24,836 bases of DNA, from positions 1-24,836 of the forward strand of contig CAJUDL010000049.1 of the NCBI GenBank assembly GCA_910585285.1. The letters are read 5' to 3'. Origin of the DNA: an uncultured Muribaculaceae bacterium (lineage in GTDB: Bacteria > Bacteroidota > Bacteroidia > Bacteroidales > Muribaculaceae). Shown here piece after piece: positions 1 through 7,928 of this stretch. The position numbers and the translations under genes are program-made. The notes under the pieces are model-generated. The model was not told the origin of the DNA. It searched no databases and saw only the letters and a program-made list of their open reading frames with translations. Each line of letters opens with the position of its first letter. The first letter of the stretch is position 1.

Positions 1-245
1 TGCTCCAAAATCTTAATAAATCTTACCATAAAAATTAGTTTAAACAACTTCTAATGTAATCACAAAATTACAAAAAAAACCGCTAAAATAAAAATACCTG
101 AAACAGGAGATTCTCTTTTTTTGTTATTATCATAGAGAGTATTATCCGAACACTCTTTTGAGAAGGTTCCACTATGTACGCGGTCCACGTTTCGTCATAG
201 GTAGCCATTAATAAAGAAATCTAATTATCAATTAAAAATACCACT
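1..245 (+). other. A/T-rich intergenic leader before aqpZ
   Basis: No convincing gene. It contains a weak inverted repeat (AGAGT 136-140 with ACTCT 152-156, followed by TTTTG) that could end an upstream transcript. It also holds a nine-codon mini-ORF at 174-200 (MYAVHVSS and stop), which starts in the same CCACTATG context as the real start of aqpZ at 246. I could not find a full TTTG/TAnnTTTG promoter. Confidence 0.4.
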
Positions 246-944
246 ATGAAGAAGTATTTGGCAGAAGGCGTAGGCACGATGTTTCTCGTGCTGCTCGCTT
301 GCGGCAGCGCAGTGCTCGCCGGACCGGAAATCGGAGTTTTGGGTATAGGACTGTGTTTCGGTCTTATCCTCTTGTGTCTGTGTTATGCAATTGGAAACAT
401 TTCGGGATGTCATGTAAATCCGGCTGTTTCTTTTGCTGTCTGGATCACCGGACGAATGTCGGGTAAGGAATGTGTAGGCTATATCATCAGCCAGCTTATT
501 GGTGCGGCTGTCGGCGCAGCTTTCCTTTTCTGGCTTTTCAATATTGGTGGCGCTGACTTCAAATATGGCGGCATCACGGCTATTTCCGACAATTCCATTG
601 CCGCCAATGTCTGTCAGCCCGGCGTTAGCCAGGGTATGGCTCTCCTTACTGAGATTCTACTGACGATGCTGTTTGTGTTTGTAGTATTGGGTGCCACTGA
701 TTCCAAGAAAGGGTATGGCAATTTTGCCGGTATCGCGATCGGTCTTGCGCTCGGTTTGGTGAATATTGTGGGAATTCCCGTAGACAACTGTTCGGTGAAT
801 CCGGCACGTAGTTTCGGACCTGCATTGTTTTCACCCAATGCTTGGCCCGACTTCTGGATTATGGTTGTCGGTCCGCTTGCAGGAGCTTTGCTTGCCGCTT
901 TGCTCTGGAGACTGGTGGCAGGCAACATTAAAGCCAGATCCTGA
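246..944 (+). CDS. aqpZ: Aquaporin Z-like water channel (MIP family)
   Basis: Inner-membrane channel for water, and possibly small neutral solutes, of the major intrinsic protein family. The 232 residues match the family length and are almost entirely hydrophobic, consistent with six membrane helices plus two half-helices. Both signature NPA boxes are present: HVNPAVSF around Asn58 and SVNPARSF around Asn185. Aligning by eye to E. coli AqpZ, the aromatic/arginine filter reads Phe38, Asn173, Cys182, Arg188. The usual His174 is replaced by Asn, and Thr183 by the Cys found at that place in human AQP1. This suggests altered selectivity, but that is inference. The start at 246 follows ACCACT, as at other starts here. 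It converges on luxS with only 8 bp between stops, so the two are separately transcribed. Confidence 0.93.
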   Translation: MKKYLAEGVGTMFLVLLACGSAVLAGPEIGVLGIGLCFGLILLCLCYAIGNISGCHVNPAVSFAVWITGRMSGKECVGYIISQLIGAAVGAAFLFWLFNIGGADFKYGGITAISDNSIAANVCQPGVSQGMALLTEILLTMLFVFVVLGATDSKKGYGNFAGIAIGLALGLVNIVGIPVDNCSVNPARSFGPALFSPNAWPDFWIMVVGPLAGALLAALLWRLVAGNIKARS

Positions 945-952
945 GAAAGATA

Positions 953-1435
953 TCAATCGGCGGGATAGCTGAAATTCCTGTCGGAGGCATCAGAAAGCTG
1001 TTCGAGATATTTTCGGGCGGCTTTTTTTGCTTCCGGAAGATTCATGTAGGAGTAATTTCCGCAGTCTCGTGGCGTGGCTCCGGGCACTTCACCTTTGAAG
1101 TCGGCAACGAACTGCATAGTCTCTTGTATGAGCGGAAGAATATCGCGGCTTTCAAGATCGCCCTGGATCAATAGGTAATTCCCGGTACAGCATCCCATCG
1201 GTCCCCAGTAAATTATGCGATTTTCCCATTCGGGGTGATTGCGAAGGAAGGTTGCCGCAAGATGTTCCATAGCATGGAGTGCACGGGGATCAAGAGCCGC
1301 TTCTCGGTTGGGGCGAGTCATGCGGATATCGAAAGTTGTTATTACATCTCCGGAGGGTGTGACATCGCGACGAGAAACGTATATTCCCGGCTCCAGAAGA
1401 TTGTGGTTTATGGTGAAACTCGGAATCTTTTCCAT
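953..1435 (-). CDS. luxS: S-ribosylhomocysteine lyase LuxS
   Basis: Cleaves S-ribosylhomocysteine to homocysteine and DPD, the precursor of autoinducer-2, in the activated methyl cycle; cytoplasmic metalloenzyme. The 160 residues are the usual length. The metal site is visible as HAMEH (His54, Glu57, His58) and Cys125 in ATPRDCGNY, and the catalytic cysteine is Cys82 in PMGCCTGNY. The residue after it is Cys, where many homologues have Arg, a variable position. The start is an ATG at 1435, reached from a short A/T-rich leader. It is transcribed alone: convergent with aqpZ and divergent from the porin. No other methyl-cycle gene (e.g. pfs/mtnN) is in the window, so methyl-cycle coupling cannot be judged here. 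Confidence 0.96.
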   Translation of the reverse strand: MEKIPSFTINHNLLEPGIYVSRRDVTPSGDVITTFDIRMTRPNREAALDPRALHAMEHLAATFLRNHPEWENRIIYWGPMGCCTGNYLLIQGDLESRDILPLIQETMQFVADFKGEVPGATPRDCGNYSYMNLPEAKKAARKYLEQLSDASDRNFSYPAD

Positions 1436-1457
1436 TAGTATAAATCATTTTGAATTA

Positions 1458-1465
1458 CAAAAATA
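1458..1465 (-). promoter_or_regulatory. Candidate -7 promoter element of luxS
   Basis: Read on the minus strand this is TATTTTTG, an exact match to the Bacteroidetes -7 consensus TAnnTTTG, 22 bp before the luxS ATG. I do not see a clear TTTG box at the expected upstream spacing, so the call rests on one element. Confidence 0.4.
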
Positions 1466-1526
1466 ATAAAAATATGTAAAACATATTTTATTTCAAGGGT
1501 GTTTTATTAATAAACATTTTTCCACT

Positions 1527-2906
1527 ATGAAACACACGGTATTGCTATTGACATGCTTAATGTCGTTTACGCCACTTCTCGCGCAGACTTCTTCTGCGGG
1601 AAAGGGGGCTGAAGATGAGAAAACAGATTCTAAAATCGAGTTTATCAAAACAGTGAATCATCCTGATGTGCAGGAAATTCTGAAGAAAGATCGTCCGAAC
1701 GAGGCTACCGCCATCCCTGTTCCTCACTTTGCGGTGCGCACATCCGACAACAAGTTCGTGATGACAATCGGAGGACAAGTCAATCCTATAATCGGCTGCG
1801 ATTTCGGGAATGACCTCTATGAGGTGGATGGCGCGGGAATCGGTTTTGTGACCGGTATGATTCCTGTGCCTGCAATGTCAGGCAAGAAATCGGATTTCTA
1901 CATAAATCCATTGAATGCTGATATCGATTTTCAGGTAGTCGGTTTTGGTGGCACAAAGAATCAGGTTACGGGATACCTTAAATTCGGAACTAACGGAGAA
2001 TCCACAACCATTCAGCTCAAGAAGGCTTATGTGTCTTGGATGGGGATAACCGCCGGTTTGAAGACAACTCTGTTTGAAGACGGCACTGCGGCTTCGCCTC
2101 CAACAATCGACCCTCAGGGTCCAAGCGGCATGATATCTACATCTTCTTATGAGGTGAGCTACATATCTCCGTCGTTCAAGGGATTCAGGTTTGCAGTCGG
2201 TATGGATATTCCCAATTATTATACATCTAATGGGGTGTACAGAGGACATGATTTCAAAACATGGCGTGAAGAAGAGATCGACGGCAAGCCGGTGGTTGAT
2301 CCGGAAGCGTATAATCAGAATGTTCCTGATATCCCGATGTGGGTTGAATATGCGGCTTCAGACTATAATCGAATCCGTCTGTCGGGTATAATACGCAATT
2401 TCTCATATCGCGATCTTCTTGAAGGGAAACGCCGTAACAGTGTAGGCTGGGGCGTGATGCTCAGTGGTAACCTGAATCCTGTTGAGCCCCTTATCCTCTA
2501 TATGCAGGCGGCTTATGGCAAGGGCATCGGCGCGTATCTTCAGGATATTTCCGGACAACCATTGTCGTTTATACCGAAAGATTCAAAACCGGGACATATG
2601 ACTCCCTCACCGATGATGGGTGTCACACTTGGTGCAACCTATAATATCAATAAGAAATGGCAGGTAAATGCCGTGGCATCGGAATCACGCATATGGAGTG
2701 TGGCGCCATACGCAGAGGCAGCTGCTGATTCTCCCGATAACATAAATAACTATAGATATGGTTTCTATTTTGCAGGCAATGTATTCTATAATATCTCATC
2801 ATATCTCCAGGTTGGTATGGAATATCTTTATGGAAGACGAGGCACATGGAATGCCGGCACAGCACACGATAACCGCATCCAGATGCAGGTTATGTTCACA
2901 CTATAG
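1527..2906 (+). CDS. DcaP-like outer-membrane porin
   Basis: Predicted trimeric-type beta-barrel porin. Residues 1-19 are a signal peptide (MKHTVLLLTC, hydrophobic core, LLA-Q cleavage). A short charged segment rich in Glu/Lys (about residues 24-60) precedes the barrel, as in DcaP proteins, where it forms a periplasmic coil. From about residue 75 there are alternating amphipathic strands starting with FVMTIGGQVNPIIG. Conserved-looking stretches include the YLKFGTNG/YVSWMGITAGLKTTLFED region, and the chain ends in the aromatic/aliphatic strand IQMQVMFTL. The 459-residue length fits. It is monocistronic and closed by a strong hairpin at 2947. Substrate unknown. Family assignment is by pattern; another porin family of similar fold is the main alternative. 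Confidence 0.78.
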   Translation: MKHTVLLLTCLMSFTPLLAQTSSAGKGAEDEKTDSKIEFIKTVNHPDVQEILKKDRPNEATAIPVPHFAVRTSDNKFVMTIGGQVNPIIGCDFGNDLYEVDGAGIGFVTGMIPVPAMSGKKSDFYINPLNADIDFQVVGFGGTKNQVTGYLKFGTNGESTTIQLKKAYVSWMGITAGLKTTLFEDGTAASPPTIDPQGPSGMISTSSYEVSYISPSFKGFRFAVGMDIPNYYTSNGVYRGHDFKTWREEEIDGKPVVDPEAYNQNVPDIPMWVEYAASDYNRIRLSGIIRNFSYRDLLEGKRRNSVGWGVMLSGNLNPVEPLILYMQAAYGKGIGAYLQDISGQPLSFIPKDSKPGHMTPSPMMGVTLGATYNINKKWQVNAVASESRIWSVAPYAEAAADSPDNINNYRYGFYFAGNVFYNISSYLQVGMEYLYGRRGTWNAGTAHDNRIQMQVMFTL

Positions 2907-2946
2907 CATTTAAAGGTAAAAAGTAACGGGGAAGAAGTAAGAAAGT

Positions 2947-2988
2947 AAAAGTGGCACGCCTCAGATTTGTAGAGGCGTGCCACTTTTT
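2947..2988. terminator. Bidirectional intrinsic terminator
   Basis: Perfect 16-bp inverted repeat (2947-2962 with 2972-2987, loop AGATTTGTA) with A-runs on the left and T-runs on the right, so it can terminate the porin from the left and the MFS gene from the right. The flanks continue the symmetry imperfectly as GTAAAAAGTA-type heptads for another ~25 bp each side, and the MFS stop codon at 3001 lies in that flank. Confidence 0.85.
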
Positions 2989-3000
2989 ACTTCTAACTTT

Positions 3001-4332
3001 TTACTTTTTACTTCCATTTAGAGGAGCGTGTTTTGCGTGACGGGCTTTGAAACTTACAGGATCTGTGTGGAAGACATAGGCTTTTCTCATAACAAGCGCC
3101 GTGATGAAAAGAATGGCAAGGATAACAGCATTCAGATAGAATGCGAAGTTGGGAGAAGCTTCCGTAGTGGTGTGGAATATGGCAGCCATGAGTTTTATAA
3201 AGAACGGCACTACCGATATGGCTATGTAATTACCGGTAAGTACGTATGCGAAATATTGGTTCGCAAGAGATTTATTAGGAGCGATCGCAGTGGTCTTGTC
3301 GTATATGATCGGCTGTACAATTCCGTATCCATAACCGATTAGAAAGACTCCAATTATATATATCGGCAATGTGTGGAAAAGGGAGACAAGCAACAATCCT
3401 ACAGCTGATATGAGTATTGAAACAGGGATAGTAACACTTCCAATTGTTTTCATTACGATCGGCAGAGTGAATCCGGCAACTGTGGCGGAAAGGAAGAACA
3501 TCGCGGTGGCAATGCCAACAATGCCTGAATCAAATCCGTAATGTCCCATCGTGAAAGGCAGGCAATAGCTTACAGTGGTGGTTGCATAGGTGCAGATTAC
3601 ATAAAGTGCAATTACACTAAGCAAAAGTTTTACAATTTTCTTATGGGCCGGGGCAGGGAGAGGATAACCCGGATGGCTTGCTTGGGCTGCAGTGTTGTCA
3701 ATCTCCTTCTGTTTAAGGAACTGTACTTTTTCTTGATCCGGAATGAAATGAGAGGTAATGTATTTGCCGCTCATAAACGGAATAAGGAGGAAGGGTAAGA
3801 CTGGCGTAAGATAAACGATGAATGACAGATGCCAGTTGTATGCCGCAACCCATCCAACGAAGAGCGTGGCTACGATTACAGCCGCATTGGAGATTCCGGA
3901 TTTCATTCCCAAAGCCCATACGCGACGTCTGCCGTAGAAATATATGGCGAGCAGACTCGCAGCTAAAGGTATGACAAATCCGCATCCTACGCCAACAAGA
4001 CAACCGAGCAGAATAAGTTCTGTCATTGTATTTGCGAAGAAATATAAAACCCCGGCTATCGTGAAAATTATAAGACCGATTGCGAGTACCAACATTTTTT
4101 TATTTCCTTTCGCAAGTTTGCCTGAAAGCAAGATGAACGGGATAATCACCAGATTCGGCAATGAAGTCAGCATCTGGATCTCAAGCTCATTTGAATGAGG
4201 GAATATTTCGTGCAATTTTGCCAGAATAGGTGAAACCGCAAGACCAGGAAGATTAACGACCAGCGATATGGATAGAATCGCGACGAGGGAAATCCATGGT
4301 ATTTTCCCGTTTCCGGAATTTACGTACAGCAT
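3001..4332 (-). CDS. MFS transporter (12-helix), leftward partner
   Basis: Major facilitator superfamily permease of 443 residues from the chosen ATG at 4332 (MLYVNSGNGKIPW). An ATG 48 bp further upstream would only add a hydrophilic, Cys-containing stretch unlike an MFS N-terminus. About 12 hydrophobic segments are visible in two halves, with a central hydrophilic loop near residues 210-245. The N-terminal pattern PGLAVSPIL followed by a long FPHSNELEIQML stretch is shared with the divergent MFS at 4488 (PGLAIAPVM, FPGTSELTTQML), so the two are paralogues. Substrate unknown. Position next to the PLB-like hydrolases suggests uptake or export of their substrate or product; this is inference. 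Confidence 0.88.
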   Translation of the reverse strand: MLYVNSGNGKIPWISLVAILSISLVVNLPGLAVSPILAKLHEIFPHSNELEIQMLTSLPNLVIIPFILLSGKLAKGNKKMLVLAIGLIIFTIAGVLYFFANTMTELILLGCLVGVGCGFVIPLAASLLAIYFYGRRRVWALGMKSGISNAAVIVATLFVGWVAAYNWHLSFIVYLTPVLPFLLIPFMSGKYITSHFIPDQEKVQFLKQKEIDNTAAQASHPGYPLPAPAHKKIVKLLLSVIALYVICTYATTTVSYCLPFTMGHYGFDSGIVGIATAMFFLSATVAGFTLPIVMKTIGSVTIPVSILISAVGLLLVSLFHTLPIYIIGVFLIGYGYGIVQPIIYDKTTAIAPNKSLANQYFAYVLTGNYIAISVVPFFIKLMAAIFHTTTEASPNFAFYLNAVILAILFITALVMRKAYVFHTDPVSFKARHAKHAPLNGSKK

Positions 4333-4427
4333 AATATGAATATTTGAAACTTTGTCTTTATAACAACTTGAATATAGCAAAGTTCTAAATTTTGCTTACT
4401 AATAGTGACAAATAGTCGTAGAATGAA

Positions 4428-4444
4428 GAACAAAAATTTTGTTC
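4428..4444. promoter_or_regulatory. Perfect palindrome between divergent MFS genes
   Basis: GAACAAAA-A-TTTTGTTC, 8-bp arms around one base, 43 bp before the rightward MFS start and about 95 bp from the leftward one. A second shorter repeat (GCAAA 4377-4381, TTTGC 4391-4395) lies nearby. Likely an operator for a shared regulator; no regulator gene is adjacent. Confidence 0.45.
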
Positions 4445-4487
4445 AAACGTTTCTATGGTAAATTATTGTTATTTTAAACACTATATT

Positions 4488-6215
4488 ATGGGATTTTCAT
4501 CACAAGGAGTTAAATCAGGCAAAGGCACGTATGTGGGATGGCTCGCCTTGATCGATCTCTACATTATCTGGATCATAACATCTATCCCGGGACTTGCCAT
4601 CGCCCCTGTGATGCCGATGTTGCTTAAAGTTTTCCCGGGAACGTCTGAACTTACCACTCAGATGCTGACTGTGGCTCCCAACATTGCCGCTATTCCATTC
4701 ACTCTTCTTGGAGGTGCGCTTGCAACACGATGGAATAACATGAAGATGCTTTATTGGGTATGTATTTTTTATGTAATTTCCGCAGCGGCATTCTGGATTG
4801 CCCCCAGTATGATTGTGCTGATTGTCTTAAGTTTTATAATAGGTATCGGAGCAGGTATTATTTCACCTTTGGCTTCCGTGTTTGTGGCTGACATGTTTGC
4901 CGGCAAGCAACGTCAACAGCAATATGGCAATGCTTCGGCAATGGTGAATGTAGGTCTTATGATAGGTGTCATCGCAACCGGTTACATGGCAAAAATTGAC
5001 TGGCGGTTGCCATTTGTGATTTATCTGCTTCCTGTTTTCCCGTTGCTTTTCTCCGGTTCGATTAAGAAATATATTAAGGAACCGAAAGACCGGCACGAGG
5101 CTTCTGCTGCCATCGGAATGAATGAGACTCCTTCTCCCAAGAAAAGTATGAGCTATAGCCAGAGCGTGAATATTCCGGCATTGATAAAATATTGTCTTTT
5201 CTATTTCGTGATAACCCTTGTGATCGGGGCTATATCAAACTATATCCCTTATCTCGTTAATTCATCTGTTACCTCGGGTTATCTTCAGGCTGTGCTATTC
5301 TTCGGAATCATGATATCGGGTTTTGCTCTCAACTGGGTGATGCGTTGGCTTAAACATGGCACTTACGTTATCACGCTTCTTGCGATGGCAGCAGGCTTTC
5401 TGCTTATCTTTGTCACAAGCATGCCGGTGATAATCGGTGTGGGTATATTCATCGCCTGTTTCTTTTATGGAGTGGCTCAGCCTTATGTCGAAAATAAATG
5501 TGTGGCAATTTCCACTCCGGCAGCTGCTGTGATCTCATTGGCAATCTATTCTACAATGGATTCTCTGGGAAATGTGCTTAATCCATTTTTCTTCAAGTAT
5601 GTAGGAATGCTTTTCGGGCACACTCCTCTTCCAGACAGCAATCAGGCATTTCCATTTGTATGTTCCCTTATCGTGTTGCTCATCTGCGCGGTTGCAGTAG
5701 TGATCTATAAGATTTATACCGGCATACGTACGCGTGAAGGTCATCCTGTCGACAATCTTCCTCCTATCTATAGGGAAGCCATGAAGAATGGCACCTACAA
5801 TGAACTTCTCGCAAGCCAGCACGGAATTGACACTCCTGCACCGAAATCGGATATGTCGCCGTTGCAGCGCGCCGCCGCCACACTTGAGGATGCCAAGAAA
5901 GATCTTGATTCCGGTCTTGCAAACATTACCGCAACCATCGCATCCGAGAAGGAAAAGATAAACGAGGTTGAGCAGGATATCTTGCTTGCAGAGATCAATG
6001 AGGAGAATGCCGCTGCGAAGGTAAAAGAGGCTGCAGATCTGGCTGCGGCTGATGCTGAAACCGCATCTCGGCATGCCGAAGCGGCTGCCAAGGCTGCAGC
6101 CGGTGCTGATGCCATTGCACATCCGGCTCCAAATGCTTCGGTTAATCTATCGTCGGCGCAGAAAACTTCGACAGAGTCGACACAGACCTCTTCGACTACT
6201 TCTGATTCCAAGTAA
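4488..6215 (+). CDS. MFS transporter with long Ala-rich coiled-coil tail
   Basis: Permease of 575 residues from the ATG at 4488 (MGFSSQGVKSGKG), chosen over an ATG 33 bp upstream because the extra residues (MVNYCYFKHYI) look untranslated and 4488 has the local A/T-rich start context. Residues ~20-410 form a 12-helix MFS core; after the first helix comes PGLAIAPVMPML, and the helix 2-3 loop is ATRWNNMKM. After the last helix (~residue 410) comes a ~160-residue cytoplasmic tail. It starts HPVDNLPPIYREA and contains from ~456 a charged then strongly Ala-rich helical stretch (AAAKVKEAADLAAADAETA), ending in a Ser/Thr-rich end. Such a tail is unusual for MFS proteins and could anchor a partner. 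The next gene, a PLB-like hydrolase, begins 58 bp downstream on the same strand, so an operon is likely. Confidence 0.88.
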   Translation: MGFSSQGVKSGKGTYVGWLALIDLYIIWIITSIPGLAIAPVMPMLLKVFPGTSELTTQMLTVAPNIAAIPFTLLGGALATRWNNMKMLYWVCIFYVISAAAFWIAPSMIVLIVLSFIIGIGAGIISPLASVFVADMFAGKQRQQQYGNASAMVNVGLMIGVIATGYMAKIDWRLPFVIYLLPVFPLLFSGSIKKYIKEPKDRHEASAAIGMNETPSPKKSMSYSQSVNIPALIKYCLFYFVITLVIGAISNYIPYLVNSSVTSGYLQAVLFFGIMISGFALNWVMRWLKHGTYVITLLAMAAGFLLIFVTSMPVIIGVGIFIACFFYGVAQPYVENKCVAISTPAAAVISLAIYSTMDSLGNVLNPFFFKYVGMLFGHTPLPDSNQAFPFVCSLIVLLICAVAVVIYKIYTGIRTREGHPVDNLPPIYREAMKNGTYNELLASQHGIDTPAPKSDMSPLQRAAATLEDAKKDLDSGLANITATIASEKEKINEVEQDILLAEINEENAAAKVKEAADLAAADAETASRHAEAAAKAAAGADAIAHPAPNASVNLSSAQKTSTESTQTSSTTSDSK

Positions 6216-6273
6216 GGAATTCAGAACCCTTTGCAGAGATGTGAAAATATAAAATTTATTAATATAGTTTACT

Positions 6274-7911
6274 ATGAAAACACAAGATTTCAAGAATACC
6301 GAGCCTGTGGAATTCGTGTTGAACGAATACACCCGCGGATATTCCCAATGTATCGACAACAACTGGAACTATGCTGTCTATGCCCAGGATCCTGCGGTAA
6401 GTGTATTTCAGAACGAATATAATGCCGGATACGTGCAGGGAAAGGTGCAGACTAACCATGTTATAAAAGCCACTCGCAACAATACCTGGCGATGGTATGT
6501 GCTTGACGAAGGTCCGGGTGCAAACTCCACTGAGATCCCACCGAATGGACTCGAAATTGCCGGCTCGGCATTGGTGAAGAATTACAATTATCTTACCGAC
6601 TGGGCTGAAAAAAATCTGCCGAATGAAAAAACGGTGAGTATTGTGCGCCTGATGTTCCGTATGCTTGGCATTTATCACGGAGCTTCCGACAAGACACCTT
6701 TAGCGGAGGTGAAGTTTGATGATCTGAAACTTTCATCAATGATGCCCGAGGATGCAGTGCTGCATGCCGGGGATGATCCACTTACATTTCTTGACATATA
6801 TTTCCTGAATGCGCAGATGGATCTCTGGGATGCCATCGCCAAACCTCTTGGTGTGGCGTTGAACCGACTTGAGCAGGATGTGCTTGACCATACTTTGCCG
6901 GATGAGAAAAAGAATGCCGATCATTGTTCTGGATTTGTGACAAAGCTTGAAAACGGCGAGATCCTTTGGGCTCATACGAGTTGGTGTTGCTTTATGGCTC
7001 AGACATGCGCTATGACTTATGTGATTGGTGACGACTTCCTTACGCAAAACTCATTCTGCCCCGGACAGTTCGGATCGAACACCGATTTCGGTTTCAACGG
7101 ACACGGTATCGGATTTAATGAAACAACCGAGACTTATTTCTACAATGAATCCAAAACCGAGGGAATATGGCTGACATGGCGTGCTGCAGCTGCCGAACAT
7201 TTCTCACGGTCGATAGATGAATTCTATGAGTATATAAGTCTTGACAACACCGGAACCTATCTGAATGCATATATGCTTGTGGATGCCTATAAGGGAACGT
7301 TTGGCATGATTGACATGAGTTATGCCCGTTTCGCTTTGTTTAAGGGAGACGGCGAGAAATTGTCGGTAACGGATTCCACCGGTTATAATCCGACTTTCCT
7401 GGATTATGACCATCATATGGTTTCTGAAAATTATGTGCTGGGCTGCAACATACCTGTCTATAAACGCATATGGCGTGAACTCCAGACAATAGACGGTGCT
7501 CCAAAACGTCGTTATCAGCTCTATCGCAACATCGGAAATGTATATGACATTGATAGCGCCAAGGGTTTGATAACCTATAATGAAAGTCTTGAGCCTATAT
7601 CTATTGCCGGAAGATGGGACAAGAATTATGGCACCTCAGAGATGCTGCGTTATCAACCTCACGGATCAATAGATGCGAAAGTGTTTGGATCGGAGGAGAT
7701 AAAGAGCGTTCTTGCCTCGTTGTCGATGAAGCCTTCGAAGACAGGAACAAAAACGTCTTTCTGGATGAAGTTTGGAAGTCCATATATTGATGGCTCTCCG
7801 TTCAGCTGGTCTGGTTCCATCTGGGCGGCATTCAAGCAGCCGGAGGAGGTTGACTGCATCCCCGATGTGATCGACGGGAGATGGAATAGAGTTAAAATGT
7901 TTATGGAATAA
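6274..7911 (+). CDS. Phospholipase B-like (PLBD family) Ntn hydrolase, copy 1
   Basis: 545 residues, recognised by ordered motifs shared with human PLBD2 (Phospholip_B family). There is an N-terminal NAGYVQGKV segment, the candidate nucleophile in HCSGFVTKL (Cys218) followed by ILWAHTSW (PLBD2: CSALIKL, LLVAHNTW), NTGTYLNAYMLVD at mid-length (PLBD2: NSGTYNNQWMIVD), RYQLYRN...DIDS, PHGSIDAKV (PLBD2: SHGGIDVKV) and SPFSWSGS near the end (PPFQWSTS). In the family the chain is cut before this Cys to expose an N-terminal nucleophile that hydrolyses amide or ester bonds; true substrates are unsettled. There is no signal peptide (MKTQDFKNTEPVEF), so it is probably cytoplasmic, unlike the lysosomal eukaryotic members. 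It lies in a probable operon with the MFS at 4488 and a paralogue 17 bp downstream. Substrate here is unknown. Confidence 0.87.
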   Translation: MKTQDFKNTEPVEFVLNEYTRGYSQCIDNNWNYAVYAQDPAVSVFQNEYNAGYVQGKVQTNHVIKATRNNTWRWYVLDEGPGANSTEIPPNGLEIAGSALVKNYNYLTDWAEKNLPNEKTVSIVRLMFRMLGIYHGASDKTPLAEVKFDDLKLSSMMPEDAVLHAGDDPLTFLDIYFLNAQMDLWDAIAKPLGVALNRLEQDVLDHTLPDEKKNADHCSGFVTKLENGEILWAHTSWCCFMAQTCAMTYVIGDDFLTQNSFCPGQFGSNTDFGFNGHGIGFNETTETYFYNESKTEGIWLTWRAAAAEHFSRSIDEFYEYISLDNTGTYLNAYMLVDAYKGTFGMIDMSYARFALFKGDGEKLSVTDSTGYNPTFLDYDHHMVSENYVLGCNIPVYKRIWRELQTIDGAPKRRYQLYRNIGNVYDIDSAKGLITYNESLEPISIAGRWDKNYGTSEMLRYQPHGSIDAKVFGSEEIKSVLASLSMKPSKTGTKTSFWMKFGSPYIDGSPFSWSGSIWAAFKQPEEVDCIPDVIDGRWNRVKMFME

Positions 7912-7928
7912 ATAACAAGTTTACAATC

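Noticed and set aside
5535..6122. Long minus-strand ORF (195 codons) opposite the MFS tail
   Set aside because: Shadow of the Ala-rich, well-supported plus-strand gene; Cys/Arg/Ile-rich translation without any domain pattern.
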